A stretch of DNA of 17,629 nucleotides from contig LFWV01000009.1 in NCBI GenBank assembly GCA_001273335.1, positions 1 through 17,629 of the forward strand. Direction: 5' to 3'. Under the pieces are notes generated by a model, which did not search any database, was not told the DNA's origin, and saw only the letters and a list, made by a program, of their open reading frames with translations. The stretch's first letter is position 1, and each line of letters opens with the position of its first letter. The position numbers and the translations under genes are program-made. Positions 1 through 6,917 of this stretch are shown here, one piece after another. The stretch is from a miscellaneous Crenarchaeota group-1 archaeon SG8-32-3. Its GTDB lineage: Archaea > Thermoproteota > Bathyarchaeia > Bathyarchaeales > Bathycorpusculaceae.

Positions 1-2
1 AG

Positions 3-635
3 TCTAGCTGTGCGTGGCTTGAAGTTGTAGTGTTTTTTTACTGTTTCTTCTGGTGTGCCTTCAATTTTTATCCGTTGTTTACGAAGCAATGTTTTGGAGA
101 GCTGGGGAATGTCGCATTTGGCTTTCACCCAGACTTGGCGTGTTATCTTGAAGCCTGCTGGGTCGCGGAAAACTGCGACAGGGTGGAGATGGCCCATGAT
201 TATTGTTTTGCACCTCAGAAGCATTGGGGAAGGCCACTTATGACCGTGAAAAAGGCCGACGTCTCCGACTATGGTGCCTGTTGCTGGAAGTAGAGGTATG
301 TTTTCTGGCAGTAAAGGTTCGAGGTTTGCGTCGTGGTTGCCGCGTATTATGGCTATGTTTTTGACGTAATTTTTAAGTTCAGTGAAGAATACAGGGATGT
401 CGTGCCATTCACCTGGTTTTGCTGCAGTAACCGTGTATTTGACGTCTCCTAGAATTAGTAATGTATCAGGCTTGTACTTTGAGAGCACAGCGACCAGTTT
501 TTGCAGAATCTTAGATGATTGGCTTGGTACATAGATACCTTTGTCGCGAAGAGCCATTTCCCAGCCTAAGTGGGGGTCGGCTATGACGAGAGTTTTTGCT
601 TTTCCAGTTTTGATCAGAATCCCTGGGGCGGACAT
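3..635 (-). CDS. Metallophosphoesterase, COG1407 type (3' end cut by window edge)
   Basis: This is a calcineurin-like phosphoesterase of the small archaeal COG1407 (MJ0037/PdeM-like) group, translated by hand from ATG 635. It runs 211 codons to the left edge without a stop, so the C-terminus is missing. All dinuclear metal-site motifs are visible: DPHLG (D20, H22), GDVKY (D64), GNHD (N100, H101), HGH (H130, H132) and GHLH (H149, H151). Members of the fold hydrolyse phosphodiesters or phosphomonoesters with Mn or Fe; the substrate of this group is not established, and nuclease or cyclic phosphodiesterase activity is possible. The start lies 8 bases after the stop of the inositol monophosphatase-family gene, so the two are probably co-transcribed. 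I see no Shine-Dalgarno site. The fold assignment is secure; the biological role is not. Confidence 0.9.
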   Translation of the reverse strand, partial: MSAPGILIKTGKAKTLVIADPHLGWEMALRDKGIYVPSQSSKILQKLVAVLSKYKPDTLLILGDVKYTVTAAKPGEWHDIPVFFTELKNYVKNIAIIRGNHDANLEPLLPENIPLLPATGTIVGDVGLFHGHKWPSPMLLRCKTIIMGHLHPVAVFRDPAGFKITRQVWVKAKCDIPQLSKTLLRKQRIKIEGTPEETVKKHYNFKPRTAR

Positions 636-643
636 TAATATTT

Positions 644-1474
644 TTAGCATTGCGGTTTTACCAAGCTGAGGATTGTCTTGTGAAGCCGTGTGTTTCCAGA
701 TGCTACGAATTTTACTGTCTGTTGTGGTCCTAGTTTAACATTCAAGTTGCCGCCAAGCGGAGTGGTTATGATTCCGCCTGCTTCTTTGAGTATTAAGAAC
801 GCAGCAGCCATATCGGTTGTTCGGAGTTTTCCGCGGATGTCGATGAACGCGTCTGTGGTTCCATCAGCCACGTAACATAGTTCAAGAGCGTTAGCTCCGA
901 AATGACGTATATGCTTAGTTTCATGGATTAGGGCCGTTAGTTGGGGGGCGATTTCCTCAACCTTGAAGCTGTTTAAGTCCAAACCGACCATTGCATCTTC
1001 TAAAGAATTACATGCGGAAGGCGTTATTTTCTCACCATTGCAATAAGCACCTTTGCAGCTCAGGGCGGTGTACGTGGCATCATGGAACAAATCAGTCACT
1101 AGAGCAGCGAAAACTGTGGAGAGGAGGGGGGTGAAGGAGATAGCTATGGAGGTAGCATAAAAGGGAATTCTGTGAATCAGATTATTTGTTCCATCTATCG
1201 GGTCAACCGTCACATAACACTGAACAGGAGTTTCGCCATACTCTTTCACGCCAGACTCTTCGCTTATTAGCCTGAACGAGACGCCAAACCGTCTTAATAC
1301 TTCAATAATGGCTTTTTCCGAAGCCAAATCAACTGGCTTCATCAGGTCTCCTCCAGCCCCTTTGCCTAAATCGGGTTGTGGCTCATTCAGATTCTCAAGG
1401 TAAGGATCAATGCGTTCCTGCACTTCTTGTTTGCAGTGAATTAGAATTTCCGACCAATCATGCTGCGACTTCAT
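644..1474 (-). CDS. Inositol monophosphatase / fructose-1,6-bisphosphatase family protein
   Basis: This 276-residue protein belongs to the Mg-dependent, Li-sensitive phosphatase superfamily (SuhB/IMPase; in archaea often a dual IMPase and type IV FBPase). The family's metal-binding motifs are intact: SEESG at residues 71-75, DPIDGTNNL at 91-99 (D91 and D94 bind metal) and TTDMAAA at 219-225 (D221). Length is normal. Likely substrates are myo-inositol-1-phosphate, for archaeal inositol phospholipids, or fructose-1,6-bisphosphate in gluconeogenesis; sequence alone does not separate them. ATG 1474 is chosen because a TATA-like stretch (about 1491-1502) sits roughly 25 bases upstream, implying a nearly leaderless transcript. 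The phosphoesterase gene follows after 8 bases. The family is certain; the substrate is open. Confidence 0.93.
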   Translation of the reverse strand: MKSQHDWSEILIHCKQEVQERIDPYLENLNEPQPDLGKGAGGDLMKPVDLASEKAIIEVLRRFGVSFRLISEESGVKEYGETPVQCYVTVDPIDGTNNLIHRIPFYATSIAISFTPLLSTVFAALVTDLFHDATYTALSCKGAYCNGEKITPSACNSLEDAMVGLDLNSFKVEEIAPQLTALIHETKHIRHFGANALELCYVADGTTDAFIDIRGKLRTTDMAAAFLILKEAGGIITTPLGGNLNVKLGPQQTVKFVASGNTRLHKTILSLVKPQC

Positions 1475-1692
1475 TTACAAGCCTTCTTATCTTCATATAC
1501 ACATGCAAGTTGATAAAGACTTAACTTAACCCAGAAAAATGATGCGCCACCTGAGTGTATTATAATTTTCAAGTTGCTAGTAATGTATAATTCAACCATC
1601 GTTGATCGTATTTAGAATAATTATGGTTAACCATTAGTCTTGATTCACAAGTAATAAATTGATTTGAATGCATGACATAACTCCGATTTAGA
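1475..1692. promoter_or_regulatory. Divergent intergenic region
   Basis: This AT-rich gap separates the minus-strand phosphatase gene from the plus-strand four-cysteine gene, so it must carry divergent promoters. A TATA-like sequence reading TGTATATGAA on the minus strand (about 1491-1502) is correctly spaced for the phosphatase. A weaker AT-rich stretch around 1649-1664 could serve the small gene. No RNA gene or repeat was recognised. Confidence 0.4.
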
Positions 1693-1863
1693 ATGAAAAG
1701 CAAAGCGGAAATTCCGTGCTCTACTTGTTCATTGTGGAACCCGAAAGAAAAGAGCTTTTTATGCAATCCCAACAGGTGCAAGAAGCTTTCAAACTGGTTA
1801 CTAAAACACACCAGAGACACTAGCATGGAACCTCCGAACAAAATCATTCAATATGTAGTTTGA
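1693..1863 (+). CDS. Small four-cysteine putative zinc-binding protein (56 aa)
   Basis: This short gene has ATG at 1693 and TGA at 1861-1863. The product has four cysteines, C9-x2-C12 and C24-x4-C29, followed by a KLSNWLLKH stretch at 31-39. The pattern of CxxC, about 11 residues, CxPxxC, then a Leu/Trp helix looks like small archaeal proteins that bind a single zinc, and I recall similar architecture in mesophilic archaea; that is recollection, not a search. An in-frame TAA at 1678-1680 rules out a longer form. There is no Shine-Dalgarno site, fitting a short-leader transcript. It overlaps a 92-codon minus-strand open frame that shows no protein-like features. A nucleic-acid or protein adaptor role is a guess only. 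Confidence 0.72.
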   Translation: MKSKAEIPCSTCSLWNPKEKSFLCNPNRCKKLSNWLLKHTRDTSMEPPNKIIQYVV

Positions 1864-1907
1864 AGATCGCCTTTTAGCTTCCCTATTGAGATAAAGGTAG
1901 GTTATAA

Positions 1908-1922
1908 TCACGAATGCCGTGA
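1908..1922. terminator. Small inverted repeat between convergent genes
   Basis: TCACG, a 5-base loop (AATGC), then CGTGA form a perfect 5-bp stem between the 3' ends of the small plus-strand gene and the minus-strand glycosyltransferase gene. Its position suits a bidirectional transcript end, but the stem is short and no strong T-tract adjoins it. Confidence 0.25.
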
Positions 1923-1960
1923 ATACATCATATTTATGAAAAGAGTTTTAGTATTCTTAA

Positions 1961-3383
1961 TCAATTTTTTCCATGGCGGGTCAATTTCAATGAGTTATTG
2001 AATCGAGGAGTTTTAGTCCATTTAGGTTTAGTTGTTAAAAATTTGAAAAGTGCTGACATCACAACAGGAAGCCAATGATATGTATATGCAGCTGCAATGA
2101 AGATAAGTGGTATTATTTGCCATCGAGGGTAGTCTGCTCGTTGTTTCCATAAACCATATGCGAAAAGAGGCATGAAGGAGAAGCCAATTGAAAATGTAAT
2201 CGCAAAAGGAAAGAAGTTTGATACTTGAATGATTCCCAATAAAGCAAGCCCAGACCAAGCCCAACAAAGAAAAACTAGAACGGGTATGAGAACATGGATC
2301 AAATAAAAGCAGATATCAAGTTTTGTTCTTAGACTGAATTTTGTTCGCCAGAAACTCGGTTGGAGAACATACTTCTTCAGGGTTTGAAGTGTGCCCCAAG
2401 CCCATCGTTCTCTCTGGCGGAACATAGTACTCAGAGTTTCTGTCCCCTCTTGAGAGACGAAGGTCGTGTCTATGTAAACATTTTTCCATTTTTTAGTCAA
2501 CAATCTTACACCCAATTCCAGGTCTTCAGTCAGAGAACCCTGACTCCAGTATTCTTCTTGGTGTTTTATGACGGTATCATCCAAAGCTACTGCTCTAACA
2601 AATTGACCATTGCCTCCCAGAGCTACAGCCCCAGAATAATTCGTACGAGCGAACTGCATGATTCGTGCAAAAGCCAAAAACTCTATGTCCTGTAGCTTGG
2701 CTAAGAAAGAGGTTTTAGCGTTCTTTATGCGAACCAAAGTCTGAACCCCACCAACATTTAAATCGGCAAATTGAAAAGAGACTTTCTTGAGTATGTCCGG
2801 CTTGGGAATACCGTCAGAGTCGAAAACACCAATTATCCAACGATGCCTTGGTTTGATCTCGAGGCCTCGCCATGTTAGAAGAAAATCGGCGAAGCCCGCA
2901 TTCAAAGTCGCACTTTTTCCTTGACCTCCCTTATTGGTCGGGATATTGAAAACCTTCAAATTGGAATATCTCTTTTGAAAACTTCTAGCTATTCTTTCGG
3001 TTTTGTCATAAGAACCATCATTAATTACTATTACCTCAAACAATTCAGAGGGATAATCAAGATTTAGTACGATTTCCAAGGTTTCGCTTAAAACTTTTTC
3101 TTCGTTATGTGCGGGAACCAACAAACTGAAGAAGTGACCTACGTTCTCGCCCTGTTTTGGGCGTGCTCTTGAAATAACGACCAAAAGAAAAGCATTATAT
3201 GAAGCACAGGTCACCAAAAAGTAAATTGTTAAAAATGTGGTGTCAATAATGAGGCTAGGAAAAATCAAGCCAAGTCCGAACGTTGTAACTACTATTATTG
3301 TAGGACCAACGAGGCTTGCTCCAATTGTAGCAATAAAACCATAAAGACCATTGAGCGATACCCTTAGTGAAAAAATAGACATT
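1961..3383 (-). CDS. Processive family 2 membrane glycosyltransferase (cellulose/hyaluronan synthase-like)
   Basis: This is a membrane GT2 enzyme of the BcsA/HasA/PgaC type that polymerises sugars from nucleotide-sugar donors. Counting from the upstream TTG at 3421 (486 aa), two transmembrane segments (about 24-55 and 58-84) precede the catalytic domain. That domain has PAHNE at 103-107, VINDGS with D135, DSD at 201-203, GGNGQFVR at 269-276, TED at 298-300 and QRERW at 336-340, the full processive-GT signature. Three or four C-terminal membrane segments follow from about 368. I prefer ATG 3383 (473 aa), 6 bases after the upstream stop; TTG 3421 would overlap the previous gene by 32 bases. Neither has a Shine-Dalgarno site. 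The product is probably an extracellular polysaccharide or envelope glycan. It is the last gene of the bactofilin-like cluster. Confidence 0.92.
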
Positions 3384-3389
3384 CCGTTA

Positions 3390-4721
3390 TTACACCGAAG
3401 CCTTTTTTTTCTCGAAATCAACGATCATTTTGAGATCGAAAGACTTTTTGACTTGACCAGACCTTGAGGTTAGTTCTTTTCCAACTAAGACTTTTTCGCC
3501 AAACCTTACTTTCCCAGCAGCCCTAATACAACCTCCAACCACAGAGTTGGAGCCAAGGGTAACGTTACCTCCCGAAACGATATCACCATCAATTACCGAC
3601 TTAATCCCCACTGTAACATCTCCTAATACCTTCACCCTTCTTGAAAGCCTGCATCCATCACCAATTTTCAACTTTCCTTTAACTACAAGTGTGTCATCAA
3701 CAGTCACTCCGGAGGGAATTTCCAAATCTCCAACCACAGCAGTAACATTGTCTCCTACCATGAAAACCTCTCCTAAAACATTAGCTGGAAACATGAGAGT
3801 TGCATTTCCGCTGGAACTAGTCTCCCTTTCAGGTTGGAACTCGGAAGCTTGGTTTAGCTCAGACAAAGTGACTTCTGGCAGACTAGAGCTTTGGCTACAG
3901 ATTTGTTGCTTAGAGTCAACTGAAAACTGTTTTGCTTCATTCGTACTAAAACTGGGATTATTTAAATTTGAATTGTCACGAAACATTTGTGTATTTCTGA
4001 TGTCAAATTTGTAGAGGACTTTGTCTCCGCTTACGCCGTCCACCCGCAATGTGACATATTCTTTTGTCGTTACATTATGAAACGTGAACTCAAAAAATGG
4101 TCTATAAACTATCGTGTTTTCCCTGATTTCAAAGTTTTCTCGAATTATATTGACTAAATCGGCTGGTCTCTTTGCTATCTTTGAGCGAAGCAATTCTATA
4201 ATTTCATTTGTAGAGATATTAATCCGTCTAAGATTAAGATTAACATCAGCATTTCCTTCCATTTGGATTTCATAAGGGGCAAAGGAAAAACGCGCGGGTG
4301 AGATCTCCCGTCGTAGCCTATCGAACACAAAAAAGGTTTCTCTTTCGTAATGAGCGTGTTCTTCACCGTCTAGTTGAATCGTCGGGTCTTTTTTTTCCGA
4401 TTCCGAAGCTACTGGTTCAAATTTCCTTCCGTCGATAAAGACCTCGCGAGTTGTTTTCTCAACCTCTAATGAAAAAGTGTGTTTCTTGCAATAATCTAAC
4501 GAGTATCTTCCTCCGATAACAATGTAAGGTTCGTAGTATTTTTCATAACCAACAAGCTGAATTTCTTCGGCTTTTGGTTTAAAAAACCATAGTTTCGCGA
4601 AAAAACTTCGTTTTAGTCTTTCAGCCTGGCGCCTAGCCACTTCAGAATCAAACCTAGTTCTTAAAACCACGGTTTTGGTATTAACCATCTTTTGCGGTAT
4701 TATTTCTATTTTGGGCACCAT
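3390..4721 (-). CDS. Protein with C-terminal bactofilin-like (polymer-forming) beta-helix
   Basis: The product is about 443 aa from ATG 4721; a TTG at 4730 and an ATG at 4688 are also possible. Residue numbers here count from TTG 4730. Residues about 320-425 are a run of short repeats with regular glycine and valine spacing (such as VVGDLEIPSGV, VKGKLKIGDG, VLGDVTVG, IDGDIVSGGNV), typical of the right-handed beta-helix of bactofilins. Residues about 20-245 form an unrecognised alpha/beta region with two aromatic-rich segments (KYYEPYIVIGGRY at 64-76 and VYRPFFEFTFHN at 208-219). A Ser/Asn/Gln-rich linker (about 248-313) joins the two. There is no signal peptide or membrane segment, so it is probably a cytoplasmic scaffold. 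It is embedded between the small Cys/His gene and the glycosyltransferase gene, which suggests it organises polysaccharide synthesis. That role is inference. Confidence 0.82.
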   Translation of the reverse strand: MVPKIEIIPQKMVNTKTVVLRTRFDSEVARRQAERLKRSFFAKLWFFKPKAEEIQLVGYEKYYEPYIVIGGRYSLDYCKKHTFSLEVEKTTREVFIDGRKFEPVASESEKKDPTIQLDGEEHAHYERETFFVFDRLRREISPARFSFAPYEIQMEGNADVNLNLRRINISTNEIIELLRSKIAKRPADLVNIIRENFEIRENTIVYRPFFEFTFHNVTTKEYVTLRVDGVSGDKVLYKFDIRNTQMFRDNSNLNNPSFSTNEAKQFSVDSKQQICSQSSSLPEVTLSELNQASEFQPERETSSSGNATLMFPANVLGEVFMVGDNVTAVVGDLEIPSGVTVDDTLVVKGKLKIGDGCRLSRRVKVLGDVTVGIKSVIDGDIVSGGNVTLGSNSVVGGCIRAAGKVRFGEKVLVGKELTSRSGQVKKSFDLKMIVDFEKKKASV

Positions 4722-4884
4722 CTCGCTCAACCAGCATTTCTCTCTCGCGATTGACTAGCTCTTCCGGACAGGCCGCCATATTCTTAATATTCTCATGATT
4801 GACCAGTCTTTGAAATGTTGAATATACGTGACTACGGGAACAGTAAAAACACTTTAAGTTTGGTTTTTGGGTTATCGAGTTCAT
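4681..4884 (-). CDS. Small Cys/His putative zinc-finger protein (67 aa)
   Basis: This short gene starts (ATG 4884) 4 bases after the stop of the RAM-domain gene, and its TAA at 4681-4683 overlaps a possible ATG (4688) of the next gene. The product has C12-x2-C15, H30 and C39, with FQRLVNHENIKN between them, resembling a C2HC or degenerate C2H2 zinc finger. The C-terminal third is charged and probably disordered. Its tight, same-strand placement between two genes and its finger-like spacing argue that it is real. Homology was not confirmed, so function is unknown; DNA binding or protein bridging is possible. It might regulate the cluster together with the adjacent RAM-domain protein. Confidence 0.6.
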   Translation of the reverse strand: MNSITQKPNLKCFYCSRSHVYSTFQRLVNHENIKNMAACPEELVNREREMLVERDGAQNRNNTAKDG

Positions 4885-4888
4885 GTGT

Positions 4889-5215
4889 TTACGCTTTGGC
4901 TTTTACAGGTTCAGTGTCTTTGGAGTTTTTTATTTCATCTTCAGCTTTTATTGGCTCATTTCCATGAGGAAAAGTAGGCACCGTATACACGTCAGTAATC
5001 CCTGCCATATTCTTAACCTTCTTCTGGACAAATTCAAGGACCTGCGCATTATCTTCAGCATTAATCCACACGCCCACATCCCAAACTCCGAAGATGTTCA
5101 TGTTATAGCAAAGATCAACGCCATCGATAGGATTACTGCTAAGTTGCCTCAAAGAACCTAAAGTCTCCATTAGTTTGCCTGGATTCAATTTCAACAATAT
5201 CAAGTACTCTCTCAT
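4889..5215 (-). CDS. Stand-alone Lrp/AsnC-type ligand-binding (RAM) domain protein
   Basis: The 108-residue product resembles the RAM (ACT-like) effector domain of Lrp/AsnC regulators without the usual N-terminal helix-turn-helix. It reads as a beta-alpha-beta-beta-alpha-beta ferredoxin-like fold: YLILLKLNPGK (strand 1), a helix to about 30, DLCYNMNIFGVWDVGVWI (strands 2-3), a second helix (about 53-70), ITDVYTVPTF (strand 4). A charged tail of about 25 residues follows. Stand-alone RAM proteins form dimers or octamers, bind small ligands such as amino acids, and can modulate full-length partners. The start is well supported: GGAGGT lies 11 bases upstream (complement of 5227-5232). It is the first gene of the cluster with the Cys/His, bactofilin-like and glycosyltransferase genes, so it may be the sensor for that cluster. 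Confidence 0.8.
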   Translation of the reverse strand: MREYLILLKLNPGKLMETLGSLRQLSSNPIDGVDLCYNMNIFGVWDVGVWINAEDNAQVLEFVQKKVKNMAGITDVYTVPTFPHGNEPIKAEDEIKNSKDTEPVKAKA

Positions 5216-5226
5216 TTTGCCTGTTT

Positions 5227-5232
5227 ACCTCC
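5227..5232 (-). promoter_or_regulatory. Shine-Dalgarno site of the RAM-domain gene
   Basis: The minus strand reads GGAGGT here, 11 bases before ATG 5215. It is one of the strongest ribosome-binding sites in the window and indicates a leadered transcript for this cluster. Confidence 0.65.
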
Positions 5233-5309
5233 TTTTCCATTATATTCAGATTTGGGTTCCAATTCTGGTTAAATCAACTTAACCTTTGTGAATTACCAAT
5301 ATTGATTAT

Positions 5310-5323
5310 CTGTAACGATACAG
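5310..5323. other. Hairpin between envelope gene and RAM-domain cluster
   Basis: CTGTA, a 4-base loop (ACGA), then TACAG form a perfect 5-bp stem, about 55 bases past the stop of the secreted-protein gene and about 95 bases before the RAM-domain gene. It could mark a transcript end or act as a regulatory site. An 11-base palindrome, GAATA-T-TATTC, lies at 5345-5355. Both are short enough to occur by chance. Confidence 0.25.
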
Positions 5324-5375
5324 GAAGTTAAAGCGGGATAGGATGAATATTATTCAGCTCTGAAAACTCTTAAGT

Positions 5376-5912
5376 TCAATTTGTTTTGGAGGTTATTGTT
5401 GCTTGGACGGTTATTTCCACTTGGAAATTGTTTACTGAGCCTTCGAACACACCCTTTATCTTTTGTCCTTCAAATTCGCCTGTGCCATGACCATTGAATC
5501 TGCCATCGATGCTTGCAACTGAAACTTTCCCAGTGATTGTACCTTCGAAGGTTCCGCTTTGACTGGCGATTGTCCATTGTCCATTATAGGACCCAAGATA
5601 TGTGTTTAGATCTAATGTTCCGCTTAAGCTTGTTTGTATTTCGAAACCAGAAATGGGGGTATCTCCGCTGTTAATGGTTCCCGTTGAGATTGCGTCTTGT
5701 ATGTATAAGGTGTTGTCAATGATTTCTTGGTTTGCTATATAGACGTTTCCTGCACCTAGTGTGGCTGTTTCTGTGAAAGTAATTGTTTCTTTTGGATTAT
5801 TGGGTGGTTTTGGGGGTTTGGGTTTTTTGTTTTGCGGTATGGCTATGGCTGTTGGTATCAGCAGTAGGAATAGAAACACTATTATTATTGCTTCTTTCCG
5901 CATTAGCGACAT
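5376..5912 (-). CDS. Small secreted protein with Pro/Lys-rich spacer and beta-rich domain
   Basis: The product is about 178 aa from ATG 5912. Its N-terminus, with MRKE, a long Ile/Leu/Val/Phe core and PTAIA, is a classic Sec signal peptide. A short spacer of repeated Lys-Pro and Pro-Pro (PKPPKPPNNPK) follows, and then about 130 residues rich in Thr, Gly, Ile and Val with alternating polarity, probably all-beta. No catalytic motif or cysteine is visible and I do not recognise the family. An upstream GTG at 5936 would add residues before the signal peptide and is less likely: an AT-rich TATA-like stretch (about 5935-5946) sits about 25-30 bases before ATG 5912, fitting a leaderless start. It is probably exported and surface-associated. 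The gene follows that of a multi-pass membrane protein. Confidence 0.72.
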   Translation of the reverse strand: MSLMRKEAIIIVFLFLLLIPTAIAIPQNKKPKPPKPPNNPKETITFTETATLGAGNVYIANQEIIDNTLYIQDAISTGTINSGDTPISGFEIQTSLSGTLDLNTYLGSYNGQWTIASQSGTFEGTITGKVSVASIDGRFNGHGTGEFEGQKIKGVFEGSVNNFQVEITVQATITSKTN

Positions 5913-5978
5913 CGTTTGTATTAAATCGTAAGACACTATTAAATACTGTGGTTTTAAAATTCTAAAATAACCAGAGCC

Positions 5979-6719
5979 TCAATGAGAACGCTGAAGAAAA
6001 GAAGACTTTCTATTGTTTTGCCGCAGGTTTTGGTTGTGCAACAGGATTACAGCAAGAGGTATTTGTGCTGATAAATAAATAACCGGCACTATTATGCTTA
6101 GAATGTTATTTGGGAAAGGAATTTTGAGCATAAAGCTTAAGACAAAAACTGCTTCTTTTATGAGCGGATAATCAAGTATGGTTTTTATTACCAGAAGTAT
6201 CCCCGAGGCCAAGGTTAGATTTTTCGCTGTTTTTGACAGCTGGTGCTGTTGCAGCATTTTAGTTTTGAAGAATATGATTGAAAGAATTATTTGTAGGACC
6301 CCGAGAACTATAAAACTTGTTAATGTAAGAGTATTAAAGAATAGAGTGGCTTGAATTTCTTCAAAGGTTGTTTCTCCCCAGAAATCAGTGCCTCTGAGTT
6401 GAGAGGTTAAACCGAAAATTGACATGGCAAAAAATACTATGCTCACTGCAAGATGCGGTAGTAGTACGAAGCTTGGCTTTTTTATTTTTTGCTTTTTTGC
6501 CTGGTTGAAGTAGGCTACACCTGAGAGCAGCAGTCCTAAACCTACTAAAATCAGAAAAACCATTTGGAGTTTTGAAACGTACCCTGTCATCACATAACTG
6601 CTAAAAGCTTGTATGTTAAAGCCGCCAAAACCGAGCAAAGTAGATACAAGAAGAGCACATGCGCTCAATAATAGTCCGGATAGTGTAATGTATTTAGATG
6701 TTTTCTTGTTCAAGAGCAT
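5979..6719 (-). CDS. Multi-pass membrane protein of unknown function
   Basis: The 246-residue protein has about six hydrophobic segments: roughly residues 11-31, 49-71, 84-104, 127-151, 167-189 and 205-228. Basic stretches (KKQKIKK at 75-81, the C-terminal RQNNRKSS) mark likely cytoplasmic loops. A polar loop at about 105-122 (LRGTDFWGETTFEE) probably faces outside. No transporter, protease or transferase motif is visible and I do not recognise the family. ATG 6719 is preceded by a purine-rich AAAGGGAAAT, a weak ribosome-binding site. It lies between the STT3-like gene and the secreted-protein gene on the same strand, but with a 198-base gap on one side and a 66-base gap containing a TATA-like sequence on the other, so separate transcription is plausible. 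Confidence 0.75.
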   Translation of the reverse strand: MLLNKKTSKYITLSGLLLSACALLVSTLLGFGGFNIQAFSSYVMTGYVSKLQMVFLILVGLGLLLSGVAYFNQAKKQKIKKPSFVLLPHLAVSIVFFAMSIFGLTSQLRGTDFWGETTFEEIQATLFFNTLTLTSFIVLGVLQIILSIIFFKTKMLQQHQLSKTAKNLTLASGILLVIKTILDYPLIKEAVFVLSFMLKIPFPNNILSIIVPVIYLSAQIPLAVILLHNQNLRQNNRKSSFLQRSH

Positions 6720-6917
6720 ATTTCCCTTTTGATATTGAAGAATAGACGCAATTTTTTTGATTTTATTATTATTTGCTTTTTAATGTTTTTAAGTTTGCAT
6801 CTAGTTCCTCTTTTAATTAGAAGACAGGGGAATTCCAGTATTTGCAGAGAAAAGGCAGCTTCCACAAATAAATAGAAACTAATAATATCAAACCTTATTC
6901 AACTATTCAATTTGTTG
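6720..6917. other. Intergenic region without a recognised gene
   Basis: This 198-base AT-rich gap separates the STT3-like gene from the membrane-protein gene. It must hold the end of one transcript and probably the promoter of the next (AT-rich stretches around 6750-6790). No open frame, RNA or repeat was recognised. Confidence 0.3.

Noticed and set aside
30..293. 87-codon plus-strand open frame at the left edge
   Set aside because: It is antisense to the metallophosphoesterase, whose metal-binding motifs are unambiguous.
1569..1847. 92-codon minus-strand open frame
   Set aside because: Its sequence is the antisense of the four-cysteine gene, which has a far more protein-like pattern; no ribosome-binding site or motif supports the minus frame.
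3547..4014. 155-codon plus-strand open frame opposite the bactofilin-like gene
   Set aside because: Its Thr/Ser/Pro-rich translation is the expected shadow of the regular Gly/Val repeats on the other strand.
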